Shown: one piece after another, positions 11,654-22,567 of the stretch
Layout: the number at the start of each line of letters is the position of its first letter
Position numbering within the stretch: position 1 is the first letter of the stretch
Assembly: GCA_029891385.1 (NCBI GenBank)
Contig: CM057231.1
Coordinates: forward strand, 70,194,476 to 70,258,475
Direction: 5' to 3'
Origin: Erythroxylum novogranatense
Lineage: Eukaryota; Streptophyta; Magnoliopsida; Malpighiales; Erythroxylaceae
DNA length: 64,000 nt
Position numbers and translations under genes: made by a program
Notes under the pieces: model-generated
What the model saw: only the letters and a program-made list of their open reading frames with translations
Databases searched by the model: none
What the model was told of the DNA's origin: nothing

Positions 11654-12275
11654 AAACCGTAAAAGCAATTTTGGGCCACTTATACCCTTAAAAACTTTTT
11701 TTATAAGTCCATACCTGCAACCAAGGTCATTACCAAAGATTATGTTCTTTTTCCATTCCTCCTATACTGGTTTAGTTTGGCCGCAGACGCTCAGCAGGGT
11801 TATGCCATTTATACACCATCGTCTACTGAACAGTTAACACCTTAACTTGTGCAATAATTATTGTCATTAAAGCATACGAGTTTAAGACCATGCAGTAATC
11901 CCTGCATAGATATATATGCATCGGTCCATATTTGCAATAGTATATATATAATGCCTTGACCAAAAAGTCTGCACATATTTGCAATAGTCAGCGGCATTAA
12001 AGGGTCGCCATTAGTAACACTGCGCAGGTTTTATCACAAGATTCACACCCATGAAAAGGTAAGCATATTTACCCTCAATCCTGAAATCGCATCTGCAAAG
12101 ACAGTCACATTATATCCTATTTCTAGTGTCTACTAACCAAGCAGGGGTGTGTGTCCGTACGTGCATGTTTGATGAGTGCAGGAGTTAAATTCCAGCTGTC
12201 ACCAGAACCATCCCCAGAATATATAGTAACAAGGACAAGGAAATGAAGAAAGAAATCAATACATCTTCATGGAAG

Positions 12276-13110
12276 TTAGCAGTTATCAATGTAGTTGACT
12301 ATTAATTCAAGAAATGTCTGCTTCCCAAGCTTGGTGTACTTAGTTAAGTTGCTTTGCAATGGCCTGCAGATCATTTCCTTTAAGTTGAGAATACCAGAAG
12401 GATATGATACCTTCACTCCAGACTTTTTATGACAAGATGAGCAGGACAGAGTGCTTGGAGGATCATCCATATCTACCTGATCAGCTTTTCCCATATAGTG
12501 TTTGCAACTTCCATTTGTATAGTTGTATCATTTAACTCAGGCAGTGATTCGAAAACTTCCAACCTTTCGTCTCTTTGGTAACTGTGAAACTGAAAGTTGC
12601 CTATCTCTAAGAGCAGCCTTGTACTATTGATCTTCATATTGACCAGGTTGAATTGCTCTCTTTTTTTTAGTCTCCGTGAAGACATTTGAATTGGCATTTA
12701 GAAAGCCCACTTCTTGTTGCTTCTTGTTGCTGCTTATACATGAAAAACTTGAAATGATCATTGCTGGCACATCAACTTCCTGTAAAGTTGATACGTTTGT
12801 CCTCATTGCCTTTCCCTGCTGTGGGCATACAGGTATATTTAGGTTGGACTTCTTTTCATCTCCGATTAGTTGAACTTCTATCAGGATTGCTTTATCTTCC
12901 TCCTTTAGTTGTTTTCTTCTAACAGTGTCCTTGTGATGTGCATCAAAAACTGAAGCCAAGGAAAAGTTTTCTGTGTCAATCAGACCACCCTATGCGGCCT
13001 TAATAACTCCTCGAGGAATTTTCCTTTTCCTATCTTTCTTTGGGGAGGAATCAAAGGAAGCTATATTATCCAGTGAATGACTCTTAGGAACCTTTGTGAC
13101 CCGCTTCCCT
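12276..13110 (-). pseudogene. unrecognised exon-like minus-strand sequence, possible gene remnant
   Basis: Several overlapping minus-strand frames look protein-like. One runs from about 13110 to 12640 and includes 'VFDAHHKDTVRRKQLKEED' and 'GKAMRTNVSTLQEVD', with one in-frame stop. Another at 12697-12477 includes 'RDERLEVFESLPELND' and reaches a good splice donor (TCAG|GTAGAT, boundary at 12477/12476). A third open frame continues to 12276 and may be intronic. The composition is polar and charged, with no domain I recognise. It could be part of a decayed or intron-rich gene, perhaps continuing at 13147-13583 and further right. I do not recognise the family and assign no function. Confidence 0.35.
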
Positions 13111-13146
13111 GAAGCTTTATGAACAAAATCACATATTTTTTTTCCT

Positions 13147-13583
13147 CTAAGTCCATGTTATGGCACTTTTCCTGTTTAAAAGTACCATATCTAGAATCAA
13201 AATTGATCCTGCTCTTGATGCCAACTGCACATGTTTGGTTAGTAGTAGCATTTTTGACAATAGCATCAGCAGCTTGCTCAAAGGAAGTTGTGTTAATAGA
13301 GAATATAGGAGGACCAAGTAAACATGTGATTCATAAATCATTCAATGGTGAGGCTCTTTTTGATAAAGATAGAAGTTCAACAAAAAGAAATATCACATGA
13401 AATAAATGAAAGATGATATAAAAGCGTTCCTTCACATTCAAACTTGAAAGAAAAACTTGGCATTTTTCTTTTAATTGTATTAGTAAGGTGATGTTCCTTG
13501 ACCTCCTCAGTTGTACTTACAATCAACTCAGACACACGCAAATCTTTAACCTCATTGGGCTGCACATTTGGATGCTTGCTCAC
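13147..13583 (-). pseudogene. further unrecognised exon-like minus-strand pieces
   Basis: Minus-strand frames here include 'TTSFEQAADAIVKNATTN' (about 13290-13230) and 'LRVSELIVSTTEEVKEHHL' (about 13545-13480). They face the same way as the frames at 12276-13110 and would lie upstream in the same transcript. Stops and frame changes separate them. The family is not recognised. Confidence 0.3.
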
Positions 13584-13830
13584 ATTTGAGGCTCTGTACT
13601 TAATGAAAGAGTTTGCAGGCTACTCATTGCAGGAGGAAAGAATCAAAAGCAAATAGTTAAGAAAGCTCGAGCAATAGTTGGCAATGCAACAGCAAGACCC
13701 CTTGACCCAACATTAACATTATAGGAATTAGTTAACCTATTCGTTCAATTCAAATTGCTCCACAGACAGGTTAATTAGAACAGAATTGACTTGAATTGTA
13801 TCAACTCAAATGATTCACGATTTCTCTTTT

Positions 13831-14061
13831 TGTTAGACCCCACACCCCACCCGTAGGTGTTTGGGAGTTATACCCCGGTGTGTGTTTGCGGGTTAATTGG
13901 CTCAATGGTAAGAGGCGTGTTCTTAGAAACAACAAAACCTTGAGGGTCGCGAGGTCGATTCTAAAGAGGACAATCTTGATTAAGGTTGGATGCGCGATAT
14001 AACCCATGAAACACTGCGGGTATAACCCCCAAACACCTACGGGTGGGTGTGGGGTCCAACA
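13831..14061. mobile_element. TIR-bounded tRNA-like repeat, unit 1 (231 bp)
   Basis: The unit opens 'tgttagaccccacacccc' and closes with its inverted complement '..ggtgtggggtccaaca'. The inverted match continues inward through 'cccgtaggtgtttggg', giving terminal inverted repeats of roughly 40 bp. The interior carries 'ttggctcaatggtaagagg', which resembles an RNA polymerase III A box, and 'ggtcgcgaggtcgattc' as a degenerate B box. It therefore combines MITE-like ends with a tRNA/SINE-like body. There is no coding capacity. Confidence 0.6.
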
Positions 14062-14079
14062 TTAAAAGACGCCTTTTAA

Positions 14080-14402
14080 TGTTGGATCCCACACCCGTAG
14101 GTGTTTGGGGGTTATACCCGGCGTGTGTTTGAGGGTTATACCACGATATCCAACCTTAATCAGTATTGTCCTCTTTGGGAATCGAACTCGCCCCTCAAGG
14201 TTTTGTTATTTTTAAGAACACGCCTCTTACCATTGAGCCAATTGGCTCAATGGTAAGAGGCGTCTGTGTAAGCGGAATAAAACCGTGAGGTCGCGTGTTC
14301 GACTCGCGGCCAAAGCGGACAATACTGATTAAGGTTGGATGCCGCGGTATAACCCGCAAACACACGCCGGGGTATAAACCCCCAAACACCTACGGGTGAG
14401 GT
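14080..14402. mobile_element. TIR-bounded tRNA-like repeat, unit 2: head-to-head dimer with a 44-bp perfect palindrome
   Basis: The same terminal repeat (from 'tgttggatcccacacccg') bounds two tRNA-like bodies arranged head to head. The join is a perfect 44-bp palindrome at 14220-14263 with its centre at 'caattg', formed by two A-box regions back to back. The right body has a better B box, 'gtgttcgactcg', inside a possible T-arm stem (gtcgcg/cgcggc). Only 18 bp separates it from unit 1. Confidence 0.6.
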
Positions 14403-14711
14403 CAGTTTTAGGTTTTAATAGGAATGCTTTGAGATGAATTTATGTTGGATGTTAATCATTTTAAATATTACAATCAATTGCATTCTTCAACTGAAATAAC
14501 CATATTGTTCTTCGTGCAATAAAACAAATCAGGATGAGAAAAATAAGAAAAGCGTAAAACCAAATAATTTGTCAAAAAGTAGTGATGGATATCCTAATCA
14601 ACATCAAAAAACAGGAGATGATAAGAAAAAAAAAACATCAGTCACAAAAGGGGGAAAAATATGGAGATTAGAGAGTTTTCAAGAGAAATAGACATGAAAG
14701 TAAGAAAATAC

Positions 14712-14790
14712 CTTGAACCTTTTACAAAAGCCAGTTTCCTTCAACAAAGTCCTTGGTGGAAAAACCATTGCCGATATGGAATTAAGCTCT
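14712..14790 (-). other. possible isolated exon (low confidence)
   Basis: The minus strand reads roughly 'AMVFPPRTLLKETGFCKRFK' up to a usable donor (CAAG|GTATTT, boundary 14712/14711). It has the same orientation as the exon-like pieces at 12.3-13.6 kb and at 31.2 kb. The upstream acceptor is not clear. Otherwise 14403-14953 holds nothing I can identify. Confidence 0.15.
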
Positions 14791-14953
14791 TCTTTCTACT
14801 TTTTCATCATTATTGGACCTATTTTTCTGTGTGTTCTAAATCATATGGAATAGAATCACTGACACAAATGATCTCATCCTGCCCAAGGTCAAGAAATAAA
14901 GAGAATATCATTAGTTATTCTATAAAAAACTTGTAAATTTGATGCGAGGATCT

Positions 14954-15268
14954 TGTGGCAACGTGAGTTGCATGGATGCCGGAAGAAGACAAGGGAGACG
15001 ATGTTGTAGAAGACATGTTTAATAAGCTAAACGTTGTGTATTGAGCAATGGACACTCACTAGACTAACATCGTAATGGTCTGGAATATTCCATGTATCGT
15101 AGATATATCCATTATAACATAACAAGAATGGCAGGCAATGAATGAATGATTTTCTAATCTATATCTTTTCTCTCTCTCTCCTTATGTCCCTCTCATTCTG
15201 TGTGATCGACCATTCCTTACAAGGTATTGTGTGACGTTAGTGTGGGAGTAAGCGTAAATATTACAACT
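14954..15268 (+). repeat. 5' LTR of gypsy element 1 (315 bp)
   Basis: Starts TGTGGCAACG and ends 'ttacaac' just before the Met PBS TGGTATCAGAGC (15271-15282). It matches the 3' LTR at 19730-20052 over its length, including the TC-rich run and 'gcaggcaatgaatgaatg', with scattered substitutions and small indels. The flanking five bases are gatct on the left and gatac on the right, an imperfect target duplication. Confidence 0.85.
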
Positions 15269-15363
15269 TCTGGTATCAGAGCATATGTTCGTCAGACTAG
15301 GTATGGCAGAGAGTACGTGAGGCATCAAAGCTCTTCAGTTGGAGGAAAGTATCAACAGCATGA

Positions 15364-16209
15364 TGGAGGCTCAATCTCGACATGAAAAAAAATCAGTGAA
15401 ATCAAATCTATGTTTCAAGAGCTCATGCAAAGATGGATAAAGAAGAGTGAGATGTCGATGAGAAGTGTTGGAGATGGAGGATGGGGTACGATACTGATGA
15501 GGGCCAATAAGATGGAATTCCCGACATTTGACGGAATAGGGGTGAGGAGCTGGAGCTATCGGTGTGACCAATTTTTTACAATGGAGCAAACACCTGAGGA
15601 GATGAAGATAAGACTGGCTTCTCTTCACATGGAAGGTGTAGCTCTCGAATGGTATCAACTGATGATTCAAAATTGGAAAGAGAGCAATGAAATGAAATGG
15701 GAGGAGTTCATCTCTCTCATCTGACAACATTTCGATAAAAATATTTTTGAGGATCCAAAAGGTGATTTAAAAGAGTTCTGACGGGAAGGATCGGTGTTGG
15801 ATTCTTGTGCCTGTTTGATCGGTACTCTAATAAACTCATCTTATCTGAAGAATACTTAGTGGGATTTTTCCTAAAGGGCTCAAACGGAGTTGGGATGACG
15901 GTTAAAATGATAGATCCATAAACCTTACATCAAGCGTATACGTGGGCACACAAACAAGAGGCGATCATGGCAGCCAACGTCCCAGTGTACTTCAGAAAAG
16001 GTTGCAGGATAAGGAGTATAGAAGGAGGAGGATCTAGCCATTACAAAGAAAATAACCATACCATGTGTTTATCAAAACGACATTGGATGCCTAGGAAGTC
16101 AAGGCGCGAAACACCACTTATAAGGGTCATCGTAGTAGTAGGACATTTAAGTAAGGAGTTCGATGAGAAAAGAGCCAAAGGATTGTGCTTTTGGTGTGAC
16201 GAGAAATAG
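15364..16209 (+). pseudogene. gypsy 1 gag with decayed zinc knuckle
   Basis: The best frame (15410-15724) contains 'MEFPTFDGIGVRSWSYRCDQFF' and 'MKIRLASLHMEGVALEWYQL', the capsid signature of plant gypsy Gag. A later frame (16140-16209) ends 'RAKGLCFWCDEK', the start of a CCHC zinc knuckle whose remaining ligands fall after a stop. Several frameshifts lie between. Confidence 0.75.
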
Positions 16210-16483
16210 ATTCCGGGCCATCATTGTCGGAAGAGACAATTTCAACTCTACATGGTGGAAGACAAGGAGCAGGAGGAAGAGGAAATGGAAAATGAGGAAT
16301 CGGAAGATAGAACTCCCCTCAATCCTAATGTCTCATTGGATGCTATGTGGGGTTTAAAGGACCAAACCAATTACAAACAACTACAGGTCGTGGGGAGTCA
16401 CTGAAAGAGGCTCCTCCACATATTGGTGGATAGTGGAAGTTCGCACAATTTCTAGGATGAGAGAGTAATGCTGAAAAAAAAAG

Positions 16484-16942
16484 GTGGAGGTAGACAAGAT
16501 CAAGCCCATAAGCATTACCGTGGGAGGAGGACTAAAGCTGGAGAGCAAGCAGGTACTTATAAATTTTGTGTGGAAAATGCAAGGGGTACAGTTCGTGACA
16601 GAAGCTTTAATCATCAAATTGGGAGGCTGTGATATGGTGTTGGGTGTTCAGTGGTTGATTACACAAGATGATGTATTGTGCAACTTCAAGAAGCGCACAA
16701 TGGAGTTCCAATGGGAAGGCAAGATCGGGAAGCTAACAGGGAGACCAAAAATGCCAGCCAAAGAGGTATCGGGCAAGAACTTCCACAGGGTGATCCAAAA
16801 TGCTAGCCAAGGTGTGCTATTTATGTTAAGATTGATAGATCCAATAGAATTCCAAATGCAACGACTGGAAATCAACGAAGATGCTCATACTAGAGATGAA
16901 TTGGAAGGATTGTTAGCGGAGTATGGGGAGATTTTCTTATAA
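16484..16942 (+). pseudogene. gypsy 1 protease / pre-RT linker
   Basis: A 152-residue frame includes 'GGCDMVLGVQWLITQDDVLC', the conserved C-terminal part of plant gypsy aspartic protease (usual form LGxxWL), then the linker leading to RT ('RDELEGLLAEYGEIF'). The catalytic Asp motif lies upstream near 16425-16440 as 'VDSGSSHNF' in another frame, so the protease is split. Confidence 0.75.
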
Positions 16943-17089
16943 CCGAAGAGGTTGCCACCGAACAGAACATGTGATTATGCAATACACCTCAAACTCGGAG
17001 TAGAGACCATCAACGTTAGGCCATATTGATAACGGGGGAACAAAAGGATGCGATAGAGAAGGCAGTGCAAGAGTTGGTTGAATAAGGGT

Positions 17090-18404
17090 TCATATGGAAG
17101 AGCGTTAGTCCGTATGCTTTGTCGGTGATCCTAGTGAGGAAGAAGGATAACTCTTGGAAGATGTGTATAGACTGTAAGGAATTAAACAAGCATACAATAA
17201 AGAGTCAATTCCCGATTCCACTTATAGAAGAGCTGCTGGAGGAATTGAAAAGATCTAGCTAGTACTCGAAGCTGGATCTACAATTGGGGTATCATCAAAT
17301 AAGGATGAAGGAAGAGGATATACTGAAAACAACTTTCAGAACTCAAGAAGGACAATCTGAGTTCTTGGTGATGTCGTTCGACCTCACGAACGTGCCATCA
17401 ACATTCCAAAACCTCATGAAGAAGTATTTAAACCTTTCCTTCGACAATTTTTGCTTATCTTTTTTGATGACCTTTTGTTTACAACTCGACTTCCAATGAC
17501 ATTTAAAGCATCTTCGGTAGTTACGAAGGTATCATAACAACAATAATTGTTAGTTAGGGAAGTAAATGTACATTTGGTAGAGACAAATCGATTACTTAGG
17601 ACACTCAATCTTTGATAAGGGCGTAGCCACAGACACTAAGAAGATAGAGACTATTCAACAATGGCCTCAACCATATACGTTGAAGGAGCTTCGGGGGTTT
17701 TTCGAGTTGACGGATTATTACAGAAGGTTCATCAAACATTATGGGGTCTTAGCTAAACCTCTCAATGCAATATTGAAGAAACATGAAGCGGGGAGTTGGG
17801 AATGGAAGGAGTAACAACAATAGGCGTTTGAACAACTAAAGGAAAGGTTAACGACAGTCCTAGTACTGACGTTACTGAACTTCACTAAAATTTTTGTGAT
17901 TAAGGTAGATACATGTGACAAGGGGATTGGAGCAGTTTTGCAATAGGAGAGTCAACATATAATTTATATGAGCAAGGCATTGGCTCCTAAACGTCAAAGA
18001 TTGTCGACATACGAAAAAGAATTCTTGGCCATAATCAAAGAGGTGAAACAATGGCACCATTATTTGAGTGGTAGATCCTTCCGTCTACAAATTGATCACC
18101 GGAACTTGAAATACCTTACAGGTAAAGGATCTCCACACCGTTCTAATAAAAGCTGCTCTTGAAGCTGATTGGGTACGATTTTGAGGTCACTCGCAAAAGC
18201 GAAAAGGAGAACTTGGCTGCAGATGCACTATCCCGTGTGTCCAGCTTTCAACTTCTTACAATGGCTATATCACAAATCCAAGCAACCATGTTGGATGAAA
18301 TTCGAGAGGGCTGGGAGAAGGATAAGACAATTAAAGACCTCATCAGAAGATTAGAAACTGTCGAGACTCCTATGAGAATTACGAAAAGAAACAAGGAATG
18401 TTAA
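17090..18404 (+). pseudogene. gypsy 1 reverse transcriptase and RNase H
   Basis: Conceptual translation gives 'VRKKDNSWKMCIDCKELN' near 17135-17190, '[20 protein letters not shown]' from 17284 and a damaged 'FFDDL' active-site region near 17460. RNase H follows with 'LSTYEKEFLAIIKEVKQWHHY' (18000-18065) and 'DHRNLKYLTGK'. 'KENLAADALSRV' (about 18205-18240) closes the domain. In-frame stops at several places, for example near 17260 and 17955, make it non-functional. Confidence 0.8.
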
Positions 18405-19729
18405 GGTGGAAGGGTAGAATTGTAGTGAGTTGTGACAAAGGTCTTCGGGAGAAAATAATAACACTGGCATTTGACAGTCCAAAGAGGGGCATTCGGGGTT
18501 GACAGCGACAATTAAACGAGTATAAAGTCTCTTCCACTAAAAGAAAATGGCTAGGGATGTGCGAAATCATATCAAAAATTTTGTGGTCCATCAAAGGAAT
18601 AAGTATGATCATGCAGCTTATCGAGGGTTATTACAACCTTCTACGATTGCGGAGGGTTGCTAGAAGGAAGTCACAATGGATTTCATAGAAGGGTTGCCAC
18701 CTTCTTATGGGAAGGCGTCGATCTTTGTTATTGTGGATAGGTTCGATAAATATGTGCATTTTGTGGCAATCAAGCACCCTTACGACTCGAAGGTGGCGCG
18801 AGATCTTTATGGATTACATATTTAAGCTGCATGGAATGCTTATGCAATTATTCTTGATAGGGATCCATTGTTTTAAACAAATTACTGGCGTGAGATGTTC
18901 AGGTTACAAAATATGAAGCTACAACCTTCAACCGCATATCATCTGCATATGGATGGATAGTCAGAAGCAATGAATAAAGTGCTTGAGATATACTTGAGGT
19001 GTTTTTGTTGTAATGCACCCCAGAAGTGGACGAGATGACAAACTATGGCCGAATGGTGATATAACACTTCGTACCACTCGGCCATAAACATGACCCCCTT
19101 TGAAGTCCTTTACGAGTATCCACCACCCTTGTACGTGCCATATGTGGAAGGAGATTCCAAGGATGCGGGAATGGATCAAATGTTCTAGGAGAGGGAGGCA
19201 ACGTTACAAATTGTTAAATTTCACCTAAACAGAGCTAAACAGAGGATGAAGTTGCAGGCTGATTAGAAACGCTCAAACCAAGAATTTGAAGAAGGACAAT
19301 GGGTATTTGTTAAACTTCAAACCTACAGGCAACACTCAGTACAACAATGGGCTAACCAGAAATTAGCTCCTCTGTATTATGGACCCTTCCCTATCGCAAA
19401 GAAGGTGAAAAAAGTAGCGTATACGTTGGAATTTCCTGACGGAGTGTCCATTCACCCTACTTTCCATGTTTCTCAATTGCGAAGTTCGGTTTCAGAAGGA
19501 ACACCCATATCAAGTCAACTACTACGGTACTGAAGGATGTAGAAAAAATTCCAATGGTCATTTGGGGACAAAGGATGGTCAAGAAGAATAATCGAGCTGT
19601 AACACAAATACTAGTACAATGGCAAGGAGAGTCATGAGAAGACACTATATGGGAAGTGTTCTATGAACTACAAAAGAGGTATCCAGACATCAATCTGATG
19701 GATAAGGTGGTTCTTGAAGATGGAGGGGA
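18404..19729 (+). pseudogene. gypsy 1 integrase and C-terminal region
   Basis: Fragments include 'VTMDFIEGLPPSYGKASIFV' (first catalytic Asp of the integrase core, about 18670-18730), then 'YHSAIN..PFEVLYEYPPP' near 19060-19140. A C-terminal tract at 19290-19730 reads 'KLAPLYYGPFPI', 'IHPTFHVSQLR' and 'LVQWQGES', typical of gypsy elements with a chromodomain-like tail. Many stops are present. Confidence 0.7.
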
Positions 19730-20052
19730 TGTGACAAAAACGTGAGTTGCATGGATGCGAGAAGAAGATGAGAGAGACAGTGTCGTAGAAGACAAGTTTA
19801 AATAAGCTAAACACTACATATAAAGCAATGGACACTCACCAGAATCACGTGCTAATAGTCTGGAATATTTCATGTATCGTAGATATATCTGTTGTAACAT
19901 AACAAGAATGGCAGGCAATGAATGAATGATTTTCTAATCTCTATCTTCTCTCTCTCTCTCTCTCTCTCTGTCCCTCTCATTCTGTGTGATCGGTCATTCC
20001 TTATAAGGTATTGTGTGACGTTAGTGAGGGAGTAAGAGTAAATATTACAACA
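19730..20052 (+). repeat. 3' LTR of gypsy element 1 (323 bp)
   Basis: Begins TGTGACAAAAACG directly after the purine tract and ends 'ttacaaca'. It contains a longer TC microsatellite than the 5' LTR (about 19949-19969). The two LTRs have drifted clearly, which suggests an insertion older than gypsy 2. The stretch 20053-20772 between the two gypsy elements shows no gene I can support. Confidence 0.85.
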
Positions 20053-20772
20053 GATACATAGGAATCTCTCTATGCATTATGCAACCATGATTTGCGTTGA
20101 ACATAATGGAATATTAGAACTTTATATGTGTAGATTGAAAGTTTACGAGAATAAGAAGGTAAATTATTTATTCTGACAATCATATTGTACCTATCAGTGT
20201 GATATTAATTCTTCCTTATTATTCATTAGTTCAAATTTACCCTTCAATCACTAAGCACATCTTATCGATCTGTTTAACCCAAAGTTCCACATGAATTACT
20301 TGAACCACGAGGCACTACATTTTACCACATCTTTGGATAGGTTTCCATAGCCTTCTTCCATAAGTAAACAACATTTATTAATATGATGAGCGGAAAAAAT
20401 ATATCCCTCATTAAAGGATCTCAAAGTTTGATATTTTAAGAACCGTAATCTGAATATCATTACCTAAGATTTGAAATTTCTATATTATGCCTACAGAATC
20501 CTACCCCATATGTGTGTCTCTTGAGTTAAACCATCTTTAACCTCAATATGCTTGATAAGTTCTTACATAGTGCAGGTACTAATCCCAAACAAATTAGGCT
20601 TGAGACTCTCACAACATCTGTTGCATAATGTTAATTTCTCAAGCAAGTATCAGGGACAGTAAGGAATATTAATGAATCATAACTAGAAGAAATACAAAAC
20701 ATTCAAAGATGATTAAGGTGAATTTTTAGCATGCATTTTCATGCACTTGTTCTATAAGTTAGAATGAGTGTT

Positions 20773-20777
20773 GGTTC
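20773..20777. repeat. left target-site duplication of gypsy element 2 (ggttc)
   Basis: ggttc here and at 30679-30683, immediately outside the two outer LTRs. It shows that 20778-30678 derives from one insertion event. Confidence 0.85.
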
Positions 20778-21074
20778 TGATGAGTTAGGAGCTCAAGAGT
20801 GAAGAGAATAAGACTGTTGTATTGAAATATGAAATTACAGAGTTTTCAAACTCTGTCCCAGCAAATGCCGATAGTGCTAAACGCAACAATGATTGTAAAA
20901 AAACAGATAATCATTTCCCTTATTTCCTATAGTAATATATAGCAGCTATTCTGCCACTCAATTGCTATTCAGTTATAACCATGTAACCGTTTCTGCTACT
21001 CTTTCTCTCTCCTTCGTCTAGAATAAACCAATAGAGGTTTATTTCCTTCACCATGATGCTCGTGCTTGCTAACA
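20778..21074 (-). repeat. 3' LTR of gypsy element 2 (297 bp)
   Basis: Ends are TG (20778) and CA (21074). On the minus strand it starts TGTTAGCAAGC after a purine tract (GGAGGGAGGCAA, 21075-21086). It aligns over its full length with 30382-30678 at roughly 93% by eye, with most differences clustered near 20980-21000 and at the outer end. Confidence 0.9.
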
Positions 21075-21394
21075 TTGCCTCCCTCCAACGGACAAACCTT
21101 GTCCACAAGGTTTGATTCAGGGAATTGTTTGCGGAAATCTGAGCAGGACACCCAAGTAGCCTCATCCTCATATTTGTCCTTCCATTGAACTAATAGGTGG
21201 TGACACGGAATCTGCCCTGCTGCCGAAGCTTGGACGGACTGAATGCTTGCAGGAATAAATGGCACTTCATTGACCGCAAGATCTGGAGGTAGGTTAAACC
21301 GACTGATGAGTTCCTGCGCCCTCTTGGTTGTGAAATATGGAACCTTTGGGTGGATCCTTGAAGGCTGTGGCGAGATCCAAGCGATAGACCACAT
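20965..21394 (-). pseudogene. gypsy 2 integrase C-terminus with chromodomain-like tail
   Basis: The minus-strand frame reads 'LPPDLAVNEVPFIPASI', then 'HLLVQWKDKYEDEATWVSC' and 'FPESNLVDKVCPLEGGNV'. The middle part is the chromodomain-like stretch and the end is the usual polyprotein terminus just before the purine tract. The frame is separate from the upstream integrase frame, so at least one frameshift intervenes. Confidence 0.75.
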
Positions 21395-21440
21395 TCTTTG
21401 AGCTTCTTGGTGATGGTGAATGGTCCATAATATCTTGGAC

Positions 21441-22461
21441 CTAACTTGCTATAAACTCTGGCAGCGGTGAGTTACATCGGTGTGGTGCGTACCTTAAGGA
21501 AAGCAGACTCTCCTTCCTCAAATTCCGGATGTCTTGATGTTTGTTAGCGACCTTTACCATCATTGCTTGTGCCTTAAGGAGGTTATATTGGAGTTGTCGG
21601 AGTATTTCCGCGCGATCCTGATGCTCTTCCCCTACAACAGCCACTTTGAATTCCCTTGGTAGAAACTGCACAAGTGTTGTAGGTTTCCTCCCATATATTA
21701 TTTCAAATGGAGACAAACATGCAGCCCCTTGGTAATTGGTATTATACCAATATTCCCCAATCAACCACTTTCCCCATCCTTTAGGTTGCTCGACGAAAAC
21801 ACACGAGATAAGTCTCAGCGGCGGTTCAATACCTCCGTTTGCCCATCCGTTTCGGGTGGTAAGCCGTACTCATTTTCATTTGAGTTCCCATGCCTTAAAA
21901 AATTCCTACCAAAACAACTCATAAATAAAGGATCCCGATCGCTGACTATAGAACTTGGAACACCGTGCAGCCGAACAATCTCTTTGGCAAACACTTGACT
22001 CTTATGCGTGTAGTGTAGGGGTGTCGTAACCCAATAAAATGCCCATACTTGCTAAGTCTATCGATCACCACAAGAACACAATCAATCCCATGTGATTTTG
22101 GCAAACCTGTGATAAAATCCATTGATATATCTGCCCATACCTGAGTGGGGATGGGTAATGACTGTAAAAGTCCAGCCGGTGTCCTTGTGTCGTATTTATT
22201 TTTCTGACACTGCAAACATTCTGCCACAAACTTCTGCACATGCTTCATCATGCCCGGCCAGTACACATTGGTTGCTAACCTCCTATAGGTTCGGTAGGCA
22301 CCTGAATGTCCTCCTTGAGGGGTGGCATGGAACTCCTTAAGCAGTGTAGTGATCCAAGAGGAGGTAGGCGGTAAGACAATTCTCCCTTTATGGAATAATC
22401 GGCCATGGATAAGGCGATAATTAGGATAGTCAAAGGGTCTTTGCACTACCTTGTCCTTCAT
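21441..22461 (-). pseudogene. gypsy 2 integrase, zinc finger and catalytic core
   Basis: Frame 22461-21946 gives the HHCC zinc finger ('GGHSGAYRTYRRLATNVYW' then 'CLQCQKNK') and the start of the core with the first catalytic Asp ('WADISMDFITGLPKS'). Frame 21764-21441 gives the later core ('CLSPFEIIYGRKPTTLV'). The strand switches frame near 21950, so the DDE core is broken. Confidence 0.8.
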
Positions 22462-22567
22462 CTCCTTATAAAAATCATCATCTGACTTTCTTTGTCAAGA
22501 TCCTCCTACTGCATCCAACTGGGCACTGATATGGCAGAACACTCCACCTCTTCCTCTCGTCGAGACA

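Larger units (their letters stand above)
14954..20052 (+). mobile_element. Ty3/gypsy retrotransposon 1, decayed, 5.1 kb
   Basis: Plus-strand element with two short LTRs, a Met PBS at 15271 and a purine tract (about 19718-19729, 'aagatggagggga') before the 3' LTR. The order is gag, zinc knuckle, protease region, reverse transcriptase, RNase H, integrase, then a C-terminal region like that of chromoviruses. This order, with integrase after RT/RNase H, marks Ty3/gypsy. Every domain is interrupted by stops or frameshifts, so it cannot move on its own. Confidence 0.85.
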
